Source: DATAZK01 sp963731205
Lineage (GTDB): Bacteria > Actinomycetota > Actinomycetes > Frankiales > Frankiaceae
Direction: 5' to 3'
DNA length: 64,000 bases
NCBI GenBank assembly: GCA_963731205.1
Contig: CAVSUJ010000002.1
Span: 744,001 to 808,000, forward strand
The notes below the pieces were generated by a model. The model ran no database searches, was not told where the DNA came from, and saw only the letters and a list, made by a program, of their open reading frames with translations. This document shows, piece after piece, positions 39,270 through 47,953 of the stretch. The position numbers and the translations under genes are program-made. Numbering within the stretch: position 1 is the first letter of the stretch; each line of letters opens with the position of its first letter.

Positions 39270-39929
39270 TCACTCGGATGGGTCAGCCAGCACAGTTGCA
39301 GCGACGCGTAGGTCGGCGACGAGCCCTTCGAACATCACATCCCGCTCGGATTCCTCACCCCGCAGGACCGCAGAGGGGTGAATGGTCGCGATCAACTGGG
39401 CGCCGCTGCCCGGTGGTCCCTGTATAAGGGTTCCCCGCTGCTTCGTGACGCGAAACGACGGTCCGAGCAGTGCCTTGGCCGCGGTCGCTCCGAGGACGAT
39501 CACCAGCTCGGGTCTGAGCCGGTTGAGCTGCGCTTCCAGCCATGGTTTGCAGGCCGCGACCTGGTAATTGTCAGGCGTTTGGTGGATCCGGCGCTTGCCC
39601 GGGGCCGATTGGGTGAATTTGAAATGCAGGACGCTGTTGGTGACCCAGACGAGGCTTCGATCGATGGCGGCCGCTTCCAATGCCCGGTCGAGCAGCTTTC
39701 CAGCGGGCCCGACGAAGGGCTGACCGCGGCGCTCCTCGATGTCGCCCGGCTGCTCGCCGACGATGGCCACGCGGGCATTCGCGGGACCGTCACCGAACAC
39801 CGGGCGGGAGCCGTTGTCGGCAAGATCACATCCGTGGCAGCTGGGCAGCGCCGCAGCCAGTTCCTGCAGCGAGGCGCCCTTTTTCACCCAGGCGCCGGCT
39901 CCGGGATGCGGACCCGCGGGACCAGCCAT
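39270..39929 (-). CDS. udgX: UdgX-type uracil-DNA glycosylase
   Basis: A 219-residue family-4-like uracil-DNA glycosylase. The catalytic loop is VGEQPGDIEE; the substrate-binding loop is HPSAVLR. The KRRIH sequence (residues 112-116) followed by QTP is the signature of UdgX, which becomes covalently linked to DNA through the His of this loop (here His116). Iron-sulfur ligands Cys31, Cys34 and Cys127 are present; His102 in LHFKF takes the place of the third family-4 cysteine. It is adjacent to the sigA gene and a photolyase, a small DNA-repair group. Confidence 0.9.
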   Translation of the reverse strand: MAGPAGPHPGAGAWVKKGASLQELAAALPSCHGCDLADNGSRPVFGDGPANARVAIVGEQPGDIEERRGQPFVGPAGKLLDRALEAAAIDRSLVWVTNSVLHFKFTQSAPGKRRIHQTPDNYQVAACKPWLEAQLNRLRPELVIVLGATAAKALLGPSFRVTKQRGTLIQGPPGSGAQLIATIHPSAVLRGEESERDVMFEGLVADLRVAATVLADPSE

Positions 39930-39979
39930 GTCCTGTACTTACCAGGCCGCCCGCCGCCATAGCCACTCGCAAGGCCAGC

Positions 39980-40111
39980 TCAGGCGATGCCTGACACCTT
40001 GAGGACGAGGGCGAGCAGGCAGACGAGCAGAGCGACGGCGGCAAAGACCACGTCCCCCCGGCCGGTCTGCGGCAACGTGCCGCGGACGTTTTCACGCGTA
40101 ACGGTGCTCAT
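39980..40111 (-). CDS. 43-residue LPQTG membrane microprotein
   Basis: A short frame from the ATG at 40111 to a TGA at 39980. It has LPQTG at residues 13-17, an Arg/Asp linker, a single strongly hydrophobic segment (residues 21-37, VVFAAVALLVCLLALVL) and a Lys. This is exactly the order of a sortase sorting signal, LPxTG-hydrophobic-basic, but without an N-terminal secreted domain. An in-frame TGA lies 27 bp upstream, so it is not the tail of a longer gene. GC-rich third positions support coding. No strong ribosome site; GGGGG lies about 10 nt upstream. Function unknown. Confidence 0.55.
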   Translation of the reverse strand: MSTVTRENVRGTLPQTGRGDVVFAAVALLVCLLALVLKVSGIA

Positions 40112-40136
40112 GCCAGTCAGCCCCCGGTAATTCCTT

Positions 40137-40160
40137 CAAGCGGGCCCCGATGCCCGCTTG
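40137..40160. terminator. Hairpin between photolyase and microprotein genes
   Basis: CAAGCGGGC (40137-40145) pairs perfectly with GCCCGCTTG (40152-40160) across a 6-nt loop. No T-run follows on either strand. On the minus strand it lies in the leader of the microprotein gene and about 90 bp after the photolyase stop, so it may be a weak terminator or a leader structure. Confidence 0.4.
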
Positions 40161-40249
40161 TCTCCCGGTTCATCGTCGTCTCATGTCATAACCCTGAGAG
40201 CTTTTGTCTCAAAGCCGACACAACTTCGACCCGGCTGGACCGGGGAGGG

Positions 40250-41632
40250 TCAGCGCCTGCTGCTACGGGCGTGTTCGTAGCGCGCCAGCGTGTCCTTGCG
40301 CTCGGCGGCATGATCCACGATCGGGGCCGGATAGCCGTTCGGCGGACCACCGGGGGCCGCCCATGGTGAGTGAGCCGCCTTCCCTTCGATCCCGCGCAGT
40401 TCGGGAACGTAGCGCCGGACGTACTCACCCTCCGGGTCGAACTTCTCGCCCTGCAGCAGCGGATTGAAGACCCGGAAGTAGGGCGCGGCATCGGTCCCGG
40501 TCCCGGCCACCCACTGCCAGCCGTGATTGTTGGACGCCAGGTCGCCGTCGACCAGCTTCTCCAGGAACCACCGTGCCCCCGGACGCCACCAGATGTGCAG
40601 GTCCTTGATCAGGAAAGACGCCACGATCATGCGCACCCGGTTGTGCACCCAACCTTCGGCGAGCAGCTGGCGCATGCCCGCGTCGACGATCGGATAGCCG
40701 GTCATGCCCTGCTTCCAGGCCTCGAAGTGCCGGGCCGCGGCGCCCTTCGTCTCGTCCGCGTAGTCCAAGCCGGCCAACGCGTCAGTGAGGTCCTCGCGGG
40801 CCGATTGCGGCTGGTGGAAGAGCACATCCGCGTAGAACTCGCGCCAGGCGAGCTCGTTCTGGAACGTCTGGGCGCCGTGGCCGCCGGGGAGCCTGGCCAG
40901 AATCGTCCGCGGGTGGATGCAGCCGTATTTGAGATAGGCCGACAGACGCGAGGTGGCCTCCTCAGCGGGCCGGTCGCGCCCCTGCGCGTAGCCGTCCACT
41001 GATTCGAGGAACGCGTTGAGCCGGTCGCGGGCGGCCGATTCCCCCGCCGGTGGGAGCACCGTCGCGCCGAGCGCCGGATCCTTCGGGATACCGGTGCCGT
41101 CCAGCGCCAGCCAGGCCACTTCGCGGGGACGCGTCGCCGGCGCCCGCCAGCCGGCGGCACGCCAGGCCCTCGAGTAGGGCGTGAAGACGCGATACGGCGA
41201 GCCATCCGCCCGGCGCACCCGCCCCGGCGCGACCGCATACGGGGAACCGGTGCGTACCAGCTGCCGCCCGTCGGACTCCAGCGCCGCCTGCACGCGGCGG
41301 TCACGCTCGGCGCCATAAGGGCCGTAATCAGCACTGATGTGGACGGTGTGAGAACCGGCCTCTCGCGCCACCGCCGGCACGACGTTGACGGGGTTGCCCC
41401 GGCGGACCACGAGGCGCCCGTCGAGCTGGCGATCGAGGTCGCGCAGGCACTCGTAGAGGAACGCGAGGCGGGCGGCTCCGGAAGGACGGCGCAGCGTGTC
41501 ATCGAGGACGAAAAGTCCAACGACGCCGGGGGAATCGGCCTCGGTCGACGCTGTCGCAGCGTCACGGGCGGCAAGCAGGGCCGGATGGTCGGACAGGCGG
41601 AGATCGCGTCGAAACCACAGCACGGCAGTCAC
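40250..41632 (-). CDS. phr: Deoxyribodipyrimidine photolyase, class I
   Basis: A 460-residue photolyase/cryptochrome. N-terminal antenna-binding domain: LWFRRDLRLSDHPAL. FAD domain: LSAYLKYGCIHPRTIL, ELAWREFYADVLFHQPQ, GMTGYPIVDAGMRQL, GWVHNRVRMIVASFLIKDLHIWW, and the highly conserved DGDLASNNHGWQWVAGTGTDAAPYFRVFNP. These are the features of CPD photolyases that reverse pyrimidine dimers with blue light, though the antenna pigment cannot be told. The ATG at 41632 opens a normal-length protein. Confidence 0.95.
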   Translation of the reverse strand: MTAVLWFRRDLRLSDHPALLAARDAATASTEADSPGVVGLFVLDDTLRRPSGAARLAFLYECLRDLDRQLDGRLVVRRGNPVNVVPAVAREAGSHTVHISADYGPYGAERDRRVQAALESDGRQLVRTGSPYAVAPGRVRRADGSPYRVFTPYSRAWRAAGWRAPATRPREVAWLALDGTGIPKDPALGATVLPPAGESAARDRLNAFLESVDGYAQGRDRPAEEATSRLSAYLKYGCIHPRTILARLPGGHGAQTFQNELAWREFYADVLFHQPQSAREDLTDALAGLDYADETKGAAARHFEAWKQGMTGYPIVDAGMRQLLAEGWVHNRVRMIVASFLIKDLHIWWRPGARWFLEKLVDGDLASNNHGWQWVAGTGTDAAPYFRVFNPLLQGEKFDPEGEYVRRYVPELRGIEGKAAHSPWAAPGGPPNGYPAPIVDHAAERKDTLARYEHARSSRR

Positions 41633-41777
41633 CCGTCGACGCTAGCCATCCGGCCGCCGTTAGCGCACCTCTTCGGCACTCGTCACCGATCCGGCCGAAA
41701 GCCTGCGCGCAGCCGCGCGGACGGGCAGTGTGGAGGTCGCAGCCACCCCCCGACTGCGCGGTGTCCGAGGAGTTGAT

Positions 41778-42092
41778 GTGACCGAGCAGTCCCATGAGCC
41801 GGTCTCCCTCGAAAGGGCCCGGCTGCTGCTCGGCTGGTTGCGCGCGCAGCGTGCGGTCGACAACTGCCTTTCGGAGTTGCTGGCAGCCGGACCGGCGGGG
41901 GAACGGCGGGTCAGCCGGCAGATCGACCGCGTGTCGAGCCTGGTAGCGGCAGCCTCAGCGGCTTTCGAGGCCTACCGCGCGTCGATACGCGAGGGCCGCG
42001 CAGATCCGGAGACCTCGAACGTCACGGAGCTGCGGAGCGTCTCGCTGGACCCGATCAGCACGGTCGAGCCCGCCGCCCCGATCAACCACTGA
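41778..42092 (+). CDS. Hypothetical protein
   Basis: A 104-residue protein with no signal peptide or membrane helix. It is mainly helical and amphipathic (LERARLLLGWLRAQRAVDN, SRQIDRVSSLVAAASAAFEAY). The GTG at 41778 follows GAGGAG by 5 nt, better than a GTG... start further upstream at 41730. It overlaps the convergent membrane protein gene by 11 bp. No recognised family. Confidence 0.6.
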   Translation: MTEQSHEPVSLERARLLLGWLRAQRAVDNCLSELLAAGPAGERRVSRQIDRVSSLVAAASAAFEAYRASIREGRADPETSNVTELRSVSLDPISTVEPAAPINH

Positions 42093-42927
42093 CCTGCAGC
42101 GAGGCCTCCGCCCAGGCCTCCAGGTCGGCGGCCCTGGTGGGTTCCGCGTTCGCTGCCCGGGCCAGGACGACGACGCTGCCGGTGCCGGAGCTGAAGGCAT
42201 GCACGACGACGCGGACCGCCACCCCGCTCCGGGCGTACGTGATGATCTCTTGCAGCTCGCCGGCATGAGCGCCGGCGACCGCCGTGACCGGGCCGCGCTG
42301 CAGCTGCGGCTGCGTGCCGTAAGTGCGCGTCACGAATTGCGGTAACGCCTGGGCCGGCGCGGTGTCGGTCTCGATTCCGGCGCCGATGCCTTCCACGCCC
42401 GGGGTCGTCGAGCCGGCTGAGACCGGAGCGAAGCGCAAGATCTCCGGCAGCGACGTGCGGCGGATCCAGCCCGGCGGGTGGCGGAAGGTGAGGCCGGCCG
42501 GCGGATCGGATTCCGCGACCCAATCAGCGGGGACGACGACGCGCTGCGGCGCCGCCGAGGGAGGCGCCGACGCGACCGCCGACGCCGATGGCTGCGGAGC
42601 CGACGGGGCGGGTGCGGTCGTGGGATTACCCCGGATGGTGTGCACGATCCAGGCGACCAGCAGGCCGATCCCCGCTGCAGCGACGGGAAGCAGGATGACG
42701 AGAGCGACCACCCGAAACCAGCGCAGCCACCGCCTGCCGTGGCGTGGAGCAGGTGGCGTAGCAGGTGGTGCTGCAGCGGCCGGCGGGACTGCAGTGGCCG
42801 GCGGTGCTGCAGCGGTCGGCGGTGCTGGGGGCGCGAGATTCACGGCCGCCGGTACGGTCGGCGGCTCCGTGGGGGCTGGCGGGCGTGGCTCGTCCGCCGA
42901 TCCCGCCGCCGGGCCCGCAGCGCTCAT
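42082..42927 (-). CDS. Pro/Ala-rich single-pass membrane protein
   Basis: A 281-residue protein: a cytoplasmic Pro/Ala-rich region (residues 1-62), a basic stretch, one membrane helix (about 72-96) and an extracytoplasmic C-terminal domain of about 150 residues (PADWVAESDPPAGLTFRHPPGWI, GVAVRVVVHAFSSGTGSVVVLARA) that looks beta-rich. No recognised family beyond resembling small actinobacterial PASTA-less extracellular modules. The ATG at 42927 follows GGAGG by 5-6 nt. It begins 64 bp after gpgS and is likely co-transcribed with it. Confidence 0.65.
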   Translation of the reverse strand: MSAAGPAAGSADEPRPPAPTEPPTVPAAVNLAPPAPPTAAAPPATAVPPAAAAPPATPPAPRHGRRWLRWFRVVALVILLPVAAAGIGLLVAWIVHTIRGNPTTAPAPSAPQPSASAVASAPPSAAPQRVVVPADWVAESDPPAGLTFRHPPGWIRRTSLPEILRFAPVSAGSTTPGVEGIGAGIETDTAPAQALPQFVTRTYGTQPQLQRGPVTAVAGAHAGELQEIITYARSGVAVRVVVHAFSSGTGSVVVLARAANAEPTRAADLEAWAEASLQVSG

Positions 42928-42991
42928 CGATACCTCCGGCATGCCATCGGGTGTACCACGCAGCGGCCGCCCCGGGAGGTCAGGCAGGCCG

Positions 42992-43987
42992 TCAGCAGCC
43001 GCCCCGGCCCAACTCACTCCCGAACACGAGACGATCGGCGTATTCGAGCACTCCGAGCAGCGGCGGACGGTCGTCGACGGCGGTCTCCGAGGTCAGCCAG
43101 CGCAAGCCGGACTCGTCGCGACGGAACTGCGTCAGCGTGGTCGACGGGGGTGCGCTCTCCACGATGCGTCCCTGGCGCTCGAGGCGGCCCCACGCCGTCA
43201 GCATGACCTGCCCGGCCATGGTCGCCAGGGCCTCGTCGCTCTGGTGACGGTGCTGGCGGCGGCCGAGATCGACCTGTGCCATCGCGTCGAGCCCGACGAG
43301 TTCGAAGATGTCGACGAGCAGGCCGAGCTCGACCCCGTAGCCCCCGGCGAACGGCACTTGCTCGAGCACGCCGCGGCGAGCGGCGTATTCACCCCCGAGC
43401 GGCTGAACGAAGCCGGCGAGCTCGGGCCAGAACTGGTTGAGCAGCGGCCGGGCGACGAGCTCGGTGACGCGACCTCCGCCGGTCGGGGTGATCGTCCCGC
43501 CGACGGCCAGCGGACGGTCGTAGGTGCCCTTCACGAAGGCCACCGAAGGGTCGGTGAGCAGCGGGCCGAGCAGGCCGATGACGTAGTCGGCGCTGAAGCC
43601 CACCAGGTCGGCGTCGATGAAGACGATCAGGTCACCTGTCGTGGCGGCCATCGACTTCCAGAGCGCCTCGCCTTTGCCGGGCCGGTCGCCGAGCTGCGGG
43701 AGCACCTCGTCCTGGCGCACGACTTCGGCACCGGCACGGGCAGCCTCGGCGGCCGTCGCGTCGCTGGAGCCTGAGTCGACGACGAGGATCTGGTCGACCA
43801 GGCCTATCCCGATCAGGCGCCGGAGCTCGGTGACGATCGCGCCGACCGTGGCGGCCTCGTTGCGAGCCGGCAGGACGACGCTGACCCGAGCGCTCTGAGC
43901 TGCCTTGAGCGCCGTCAGAACGGCAGGTGGGTAGCTCGAGGCCGCGGTGGTGCGGCGGGCGAACCACTCGACGACGGAAGCGAGCAC
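42992..43987 (-). CDS. gpgS: Glucosyl-3-phosphoglycerate synthase
   Basis: A 331-residue GT81-family retaining glycosyltransferase that joins NDP-glucose to 3-phosphoglycerate. This is the first step to glucosylglycerate and, in some actinobacteria, to methylglucose lipopolysaccharides. Visible are VSVVLPARNEAATVGAIV, the DAD motif at 125-127 in IDADLVGFSADY, FVKGTYDRPL, the PLGGEYAARR segment and HRHQSDEALATMA. The start is GTG at 43987, 6 nt after AAAGG. It is downstream of the PP2C regulator by 61 bp, and its product is a stress-related compatible solute in known species. Confidence 0.9.
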   Translation of the reverse strand: MLASVVEWFARRTTAASSYPPAVLTALKAAQSARVSVVLPARNEAATVGAIVTELRRLIGIGLVDQILVVDSGSSDATAAEAARAGAEVVRQDEVLPQLGDRPGKGEALWKSMAATTGDLIVFIDADLVGFSADYVIGLLGPLLTDPSVAFVKGTYDRPLAVGGTITPTGGGRVTELVARPLLNQFWPELAGFVQPLGGEYAARRGVLEQVPFAGGYGVELGLLVDIFELVGLDAMAQVDLGRRQHRHQSDEALATMAGQVMLTAWGRLERQGRIVESAPPSTTLTQFRRDESGLRWLTSETAVDDRPPLLGVLEYADRLVFGSELGRGGC

Positions 43988-44048
43988 CCCACACCTTTCT
44001 GTGCCGACGGCAGTCCCAGTGTGCCGGGAGAGCGGATTACTTCGCGAA

Positions 44049-46571
44049 CTAGAGGGCGAACTCGGCCCAGACCGAGGTGCCCTGACCCGCTCCGAGCCGC
44101 TCGTTGCCGTGCGGCTCGATCTTCCATGCGGTGGAGAGCACCGATACCAAGAACAACCCGCGGCCACCCGTCGATTCCGGGCCGGCCATGCGGGGCCGGG
44201 GGATCTTCGAGCCCCCGTCGGTCACGGTGAGCCGCAGCCGGTGGCCCTTGCGGTCGACGGTGAGCAGGACCGGCGGTTCCCCGTGACGCAGCCCATTGGT
44301 GACGAGTTCGCTGGTCACGAGCAGGATCGAGTCGAGCAGCTCGGCGGGCAGCTCACCGCCGGCCGCGCCGTCGGCGAGGACGGCTTCGCGGACCAACCGG
44401 CGGGCGGTGGCGACTCCTCCGGGATCCTGGTCGAGCTGGACGTGCAGCAGGCATTGCGTACCGGCGCTCGCCGAGGCCACCCCCACCGGTCCCGAGCGCA
44501 GCCGGGCAAGCAGCACGGTCACGTCGTCGTCGCGATGCACCCGGGGTTGCACGAGCGCGTCGGCCACGGTCTCCAGATCTGCTTCTGGGTCCTGCAGCAA
44601 ACCCGCGGCACGCTGGGTCAGCGCCGAAAGCGCCGCATCGAGGTCGTTGGCGCGCTCTTCCACCAGACCGTCGGTCAGCAGCAGCAGGCCCGATCCGGGT
44701 GGCAGCCGCAGCTGCGAGCTCGCCCGCGGACCGGACACCGGGACACCGATCGGCGGTGAGGTGCGCGTCTCGGGGGTCGCCAGCTCCCCCGGCTCCCCGG
44801 GGGCGAAGACCAGCGGCGAGAGGTGACCGGCGTTGGCGATGATCGCCGCCCCGGTGTCGACGTCGAGGGAGACGATCACCAGCGTGACGATGTCGTCGAG
44901 GGCGAACCCGCGAGCCAGCTGGTCGAGGCCGGAGAGGATGGCGGCCGGATCCGGATCGACGGCGGCCAGGGTGCGGACGGCGCTGCGCATCTGACCCATG
45001 AGCGTCGCGGCCGGGACGCCCTTGCCCATCACGTCGCCCACCACGAGCAGCAGGCTGGAGCCGCCGAGCTCGAGCACGTCATACCAGTCGCCGCCGACGT
45101 CGACCCCGACCGTCGCGGGCAAGTAGCGGCCGACCAGGTCGACGTCGATACGCGCCGGCAGGCTCTGCGGGAGCAAGGCCGACTGCAGGGTGGTCGACAG
45201 CGACGACTGCTCCTCATAGAGCAGCGCCCGGTGCAGTGCCTGGGCGCCGACGCGTACCAGAGCACCGAGCAGTTCCTGCTCCAGCCGGCGGAATTCGCGC
45301 GGCCGGGTGCCGGTGAGCACGAGGGCACCCACGGGTGTCTCACCGGCCACCAGCGGCAGCGCCGCCAGGCACTGCAGGGGACGGGTGGAGGACTGGCCGG
45401 TCCCGTTCGGGTACGCCTTCGCGATCTGCGCCGCGTTCTCGAGGAAGATCGGCGTCCTGGTGCGCAGCACGTCGGTGTACGGATGGCCGGGAATGTCGGC
45501 CGCCGTCGGGCCTAGGCCGCCGTCGCGCAGGCCGCCGATGAGCCGGAAGCGATGTGGGCCGTCGCGTTCCAGCTGGTAGATCACCGCATCGTCGACCTCG
45601 ACCGCGCCCGCTCCCGCAGCCGTGAGGAGTACGGCCACGTCGTCGGCGGTCACCGCCGCCGACAGTGCCGAGGTCGCCGCGAGCAGCCGCTCGGTCACCT
45701 CGGCCCAGCTGTTGACCTCACCCTCGGCGCGGTCGAGCTCCGTGGTCGCGTAGCGCTCGAGGCGCTGCAGCTGGATCGCCGTGTTGACGAGCAGACCGCT
45801 CAGCAACACGGCGTACGTCGCGGACCTGATACCGAGGCTGGCCCACCACACGCTGCTGTAACGGCGGTGACCGAGGACGTTGAGGATCAGGTCGTAGACC
45901 GACAGGACCATCGCGACGGTGATCCAGCCACGGGTCGCGGTCGGGCGCAGACCGTTGCGCCGTACCCACCGGAGCGCGACGGCGATGGTGAAGACGATCA
46001 CGGTCACCAGAGCCGCGACGTAGAGGGCCGTGTAACTGCCGTCGGCGTTGACCACCACCCAGGACCCGGGGACGGCGATCGCGAAGACCAGCAGGATCGC
46101 GACTCCGAAGACGAGACCGGCGCGGCGCCGCAGCGAGCGCGGCCGGCCCAGAGTCGCCGCGAGAGCGCCCGCCGGGAGCGCCAGGTGCCAGGTCAGGTTG
46201 AGCAGGGCGCTGCCACCGGAGGAGGTGGCGAAGATCCCGCCGCCCGGGCTGAGCGCGCGAAACGCGAACAGCTGGAGCACCATCCCGACGCAGGCGATCA
46301 CCAGACCGGCCGTCACCGCGCGCAGCGCCTCGTCCTGCTCGGCGCGGGCCCGGATGGCCATCAGCACGGTCGCGGGGATCGCGCAGGCCGGCGCCACGGC
46401 GAGCAGCACGATGGCGAATCCCGAGGGCAGCGACAGATGGGCGAGCAGCGCGATGAGGTACGCCAGCAGCGCCAGTGAGGTCGCCGCCAGGGTGCCCAGC
46501 AGGTTCAGCTGGAGTTCGGGTTTGGGCGGCCGATCGCGCGGGCGCTCGCGATCCGCCAGCGAGATCACCAC
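44049..46571 (-). CDS. Membrane-anchored GAF-PP2C phosphatase with anti-sigma-type HATPase
   Basis: An 840-residue three-part regulator. The N-terminal 270 residues have about eight membrane helices (for example ALLAYLIALLAHLSLPSGFAIVLLAVAP). Residues about 290-440 form a GAF sensor. A SpoIIE/RsbU-like PP2C domain follows: VGVDVGGDWYDVLEL, GDVMGKGVPAATLMGQM, ANAGHLSPLVF, TDGLVEER with metal-binding Asp residues. The C-terminus is an RsbW-like HATPase: LVTSELVTNGLRHG, LTVTDGGSKIP and GGRGLFLVSVLS. Combining phosphatase and kinase modules suggests a self-contained switch acting on an anti-sigma antagonist, with the membrane part as sensor. It begins with GTG at 46571. Targets are not identifiable. 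Confidence 0.88.
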   Translation of the reverse strand: MVISLADRERPRDRPPKPELQLNLLGTLAATSLALLAYLIALLAHLSLPSGFAIVLLAVAPACAIPATVLMAIRARAEQDEALRAVTAGLVIACVGMVLQLFAFRALSPGGGIFATSSGGSALLNLTWHLALPAGALAATLGRPRSLRRRAGLVFGVAILLVFAIAVPGSWVVVNADGSYTALYVAALVTVIVFTIAVALRWVRRNGLRPTATRGWITVAMVLSVYDLILNVLGHRRYSSVWWASLGIRSATYAVLLSGLLVNTAIQLQRLERYATTELDRAEGEVNSWAEVTERLLAATSALSAAVTADDVAVLLTAAGAGAVEVDDAVIYQLERDGPHRFRLIGGLRDGGLGPTAADIPGHPYTDVLRTRTPIFLENAAQIAKAYPNGTGQSSTRPLQCLAALPLVAGETPVGALVLTGTRPREFRRLEQELLGALVRVGAQALHRALLYEEQSSLSTTLQSALLPQSLPARIDVDLVGRYLPATVGVDVGGDWYDVLELGGSSLLLVVGDVMGKGVPAATLMGQMRSAVRTLAAVDPDPAAILSGLDQLARGFALDDIVTLVIVSLDVDTGAAIIANAGHLSPLVFAPGEPGELATPETRTSPPIGVPVSGPRASSQLRLPPGSGLLLLTDGLVEERANDLDAALSALTQRAAGLLQDPEADLETVADALVQPRVHRDDDVTVLLARLRSGPVGVASASAGTQCLLHVQLDQDPGGVATARRLVREAVLADGAAGGELPAELLDSILLVTSELVTNGLRHGEPPVLLTVDRKGHRLRLTVTDGGSKIPRPRMAGPESTGGRGLFLVSVLSTAWKIEPHGNERLGAGQGTSVWAEFAL

Positions 46572-46831
46572 GGGCCCATGATCCCTGATTTCACGGCGTC
46601 AGCGCGCCATCGGGGTCGGACATGCATCTGGCGTGCGCCCCCGATTCGCTCAGGCCGGCAGTACTCCCCCTCGTCGACAGTGTGAGTGTCGGCGCGGCCC
46701 GGTGCGCGACTTGACGGCCCGTCAGATTGCAGGGAGTGTCCGCCGTGGCGGGACACCGTCCGCGGACGCGCGCGGCCGTTTGCCTGTTCCCAGCTTTGCC
46801 GGCCACCCGCCCGCCGGCTCGGAGGCCCCTG

Positions 46832-47953
46832 ATGCCCGTCCCGATGGACGAGTTTCCGCTGCACCAGCACCCCGTCTCGTTCTCCCGGGTCGGCACCAGC
46901 GACCGCAACTTCTACGACCGCAGCTACTTCAACGGCCACGACCGCACCGGGGAGATCTTTTTCATCTCCGGGTACGGCGCTTACCCCAACCTCGGTGTCA
47001 AGGACGCGTACTTCACCATCCGCATCGGCGATCGGTCGTTCACCGTGAGGGCCTCCGACGCCCTCGATGACAACCGTCTTGTGCAGGAAGTCTGCTTCTA
47101 CCGCCAGGAGGTCGTCGATCCGCTGAACACGATCCGGCTGACCGGTGACGCCGATGAGCTCGGGATCGGGTTCGATCTGACGTGGCAGGGCTCCTACCCG
47201 GCGGTCGACGAGCCGCGCCACATCATCCTGCAGGGCGGCGTACGGCCGTTCGTCGACGCCCAGCGCTTCGCCCAGGTGGGCACGTGGGAGGGCGTCATCC
47301 GGGTCGACGGTCGCGAGATCACCGTCTCCCCCGACGTCTGGGTCGGCAGCCGTGACCGCTCCTGGGGAATCCGGCCGGTGGGAGAAGCCGAGCCGCCCGG
47401 CCGGTTCACCGCCGAGCAGGGCGGCGACTACGGCATGTACTGGCTCTACGTCCCGCTGCGCTTCGACGAGTACGGGATCGTGATCATCGTCCAGGAGGAC
47501 GCCGACGGGCACCGCTCGCTGAACGAGGCGAGCCGGATCTGGCCCGCCGCGTCCGGTCGCAAGCCGGAGCAGCTCGGCTGGCCGCGTACCGAGATCCAGT
47601 ACCGCTCCGGGACGCGCATCCCCGAGACGGCCGTCATCCACCTGACCGAGCCCGACGGCAAGCCCCTCGACATCGAGATCGACTCGCTCGGCTGGATCTC
47701 GCTGAACTGCGGGCCGGGCTACGGCGCCGATCCCGAATGGCAGCACGGCACCTGGAAGGGTCGCGGCTGGACCAACGGTTCCCACCTCGACTACAACGAC
47801 CCCGAAGTGGCCGGCCGCGTCCCGTACAGCCTGCTCGACCACGTGGCCCGGGCACGGTGCAACGGCGATGAGGGCTACGGGCTCTTCGAGCACGGGCTCA
47901 TCGGCCGCTACAGCCCTTACGGGTTCGCCGACTTCTTCGCCGTCGCCCCGTGA
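46832..47953 (+). CDS. AttH/carotenoid-1,2-hydratase-like lipocalin-fold protein (DUF7065-like)
   Basis: A 373-residue, mostly beta protein without signal peptide. It carries the family-like repeats (DAYFTIRIGDRSFTVRASD, WEGVIRVDGREITVSPDVWVGSRDRSWGIRP, GMYWLYVPLRFDEYGI). The SRDRSWG motif is a hallmark of this poorly characterised mycobacterial group. Substrate is probably a lipophilic or polyene-like molecule. The ATG at 46832 follows GGAGG closely. It heads a coupled operon with a phosphotransferase and an F420-type oxidoreductase; this company suggests lipid or steroid-type metabolism. The 260 bp before it hold only a possible TTGACG box. Confidence 0.72.
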   Translation: MPVPMDEFPLHQHPVSFSRVGTSDRNFYDRSYFNGHDRTGEIFFISGYGAYPNLGVKDAYFTIRIGDRSFTVRASDALDDNRLVQEVCFYRQEVVDPLNTIRLTGDADELGIGFDLTWQGSYPAVDEPRHIILQGGVRPFVDAQRFAQVGTWEGVIRVDGREITVSPDVWVGSRDRSWGIRPVGEAEPPGRFTAEQGGDYGMYWLYVPLRFDEYGIVIIVQEDADGHRSLNEASRIWPAASGRKPEQLGWPRTEIQYRSGTRIPETAVIHLTEPDGKPLDIEIDSLGWISLNCGPGYGADPEWQHGTWKGRGWTNGSHLDYNDPEVAGRVPYSLLDHVARARCNGDEGYGLFEHGLIGRYSPYGFADFFAVAP

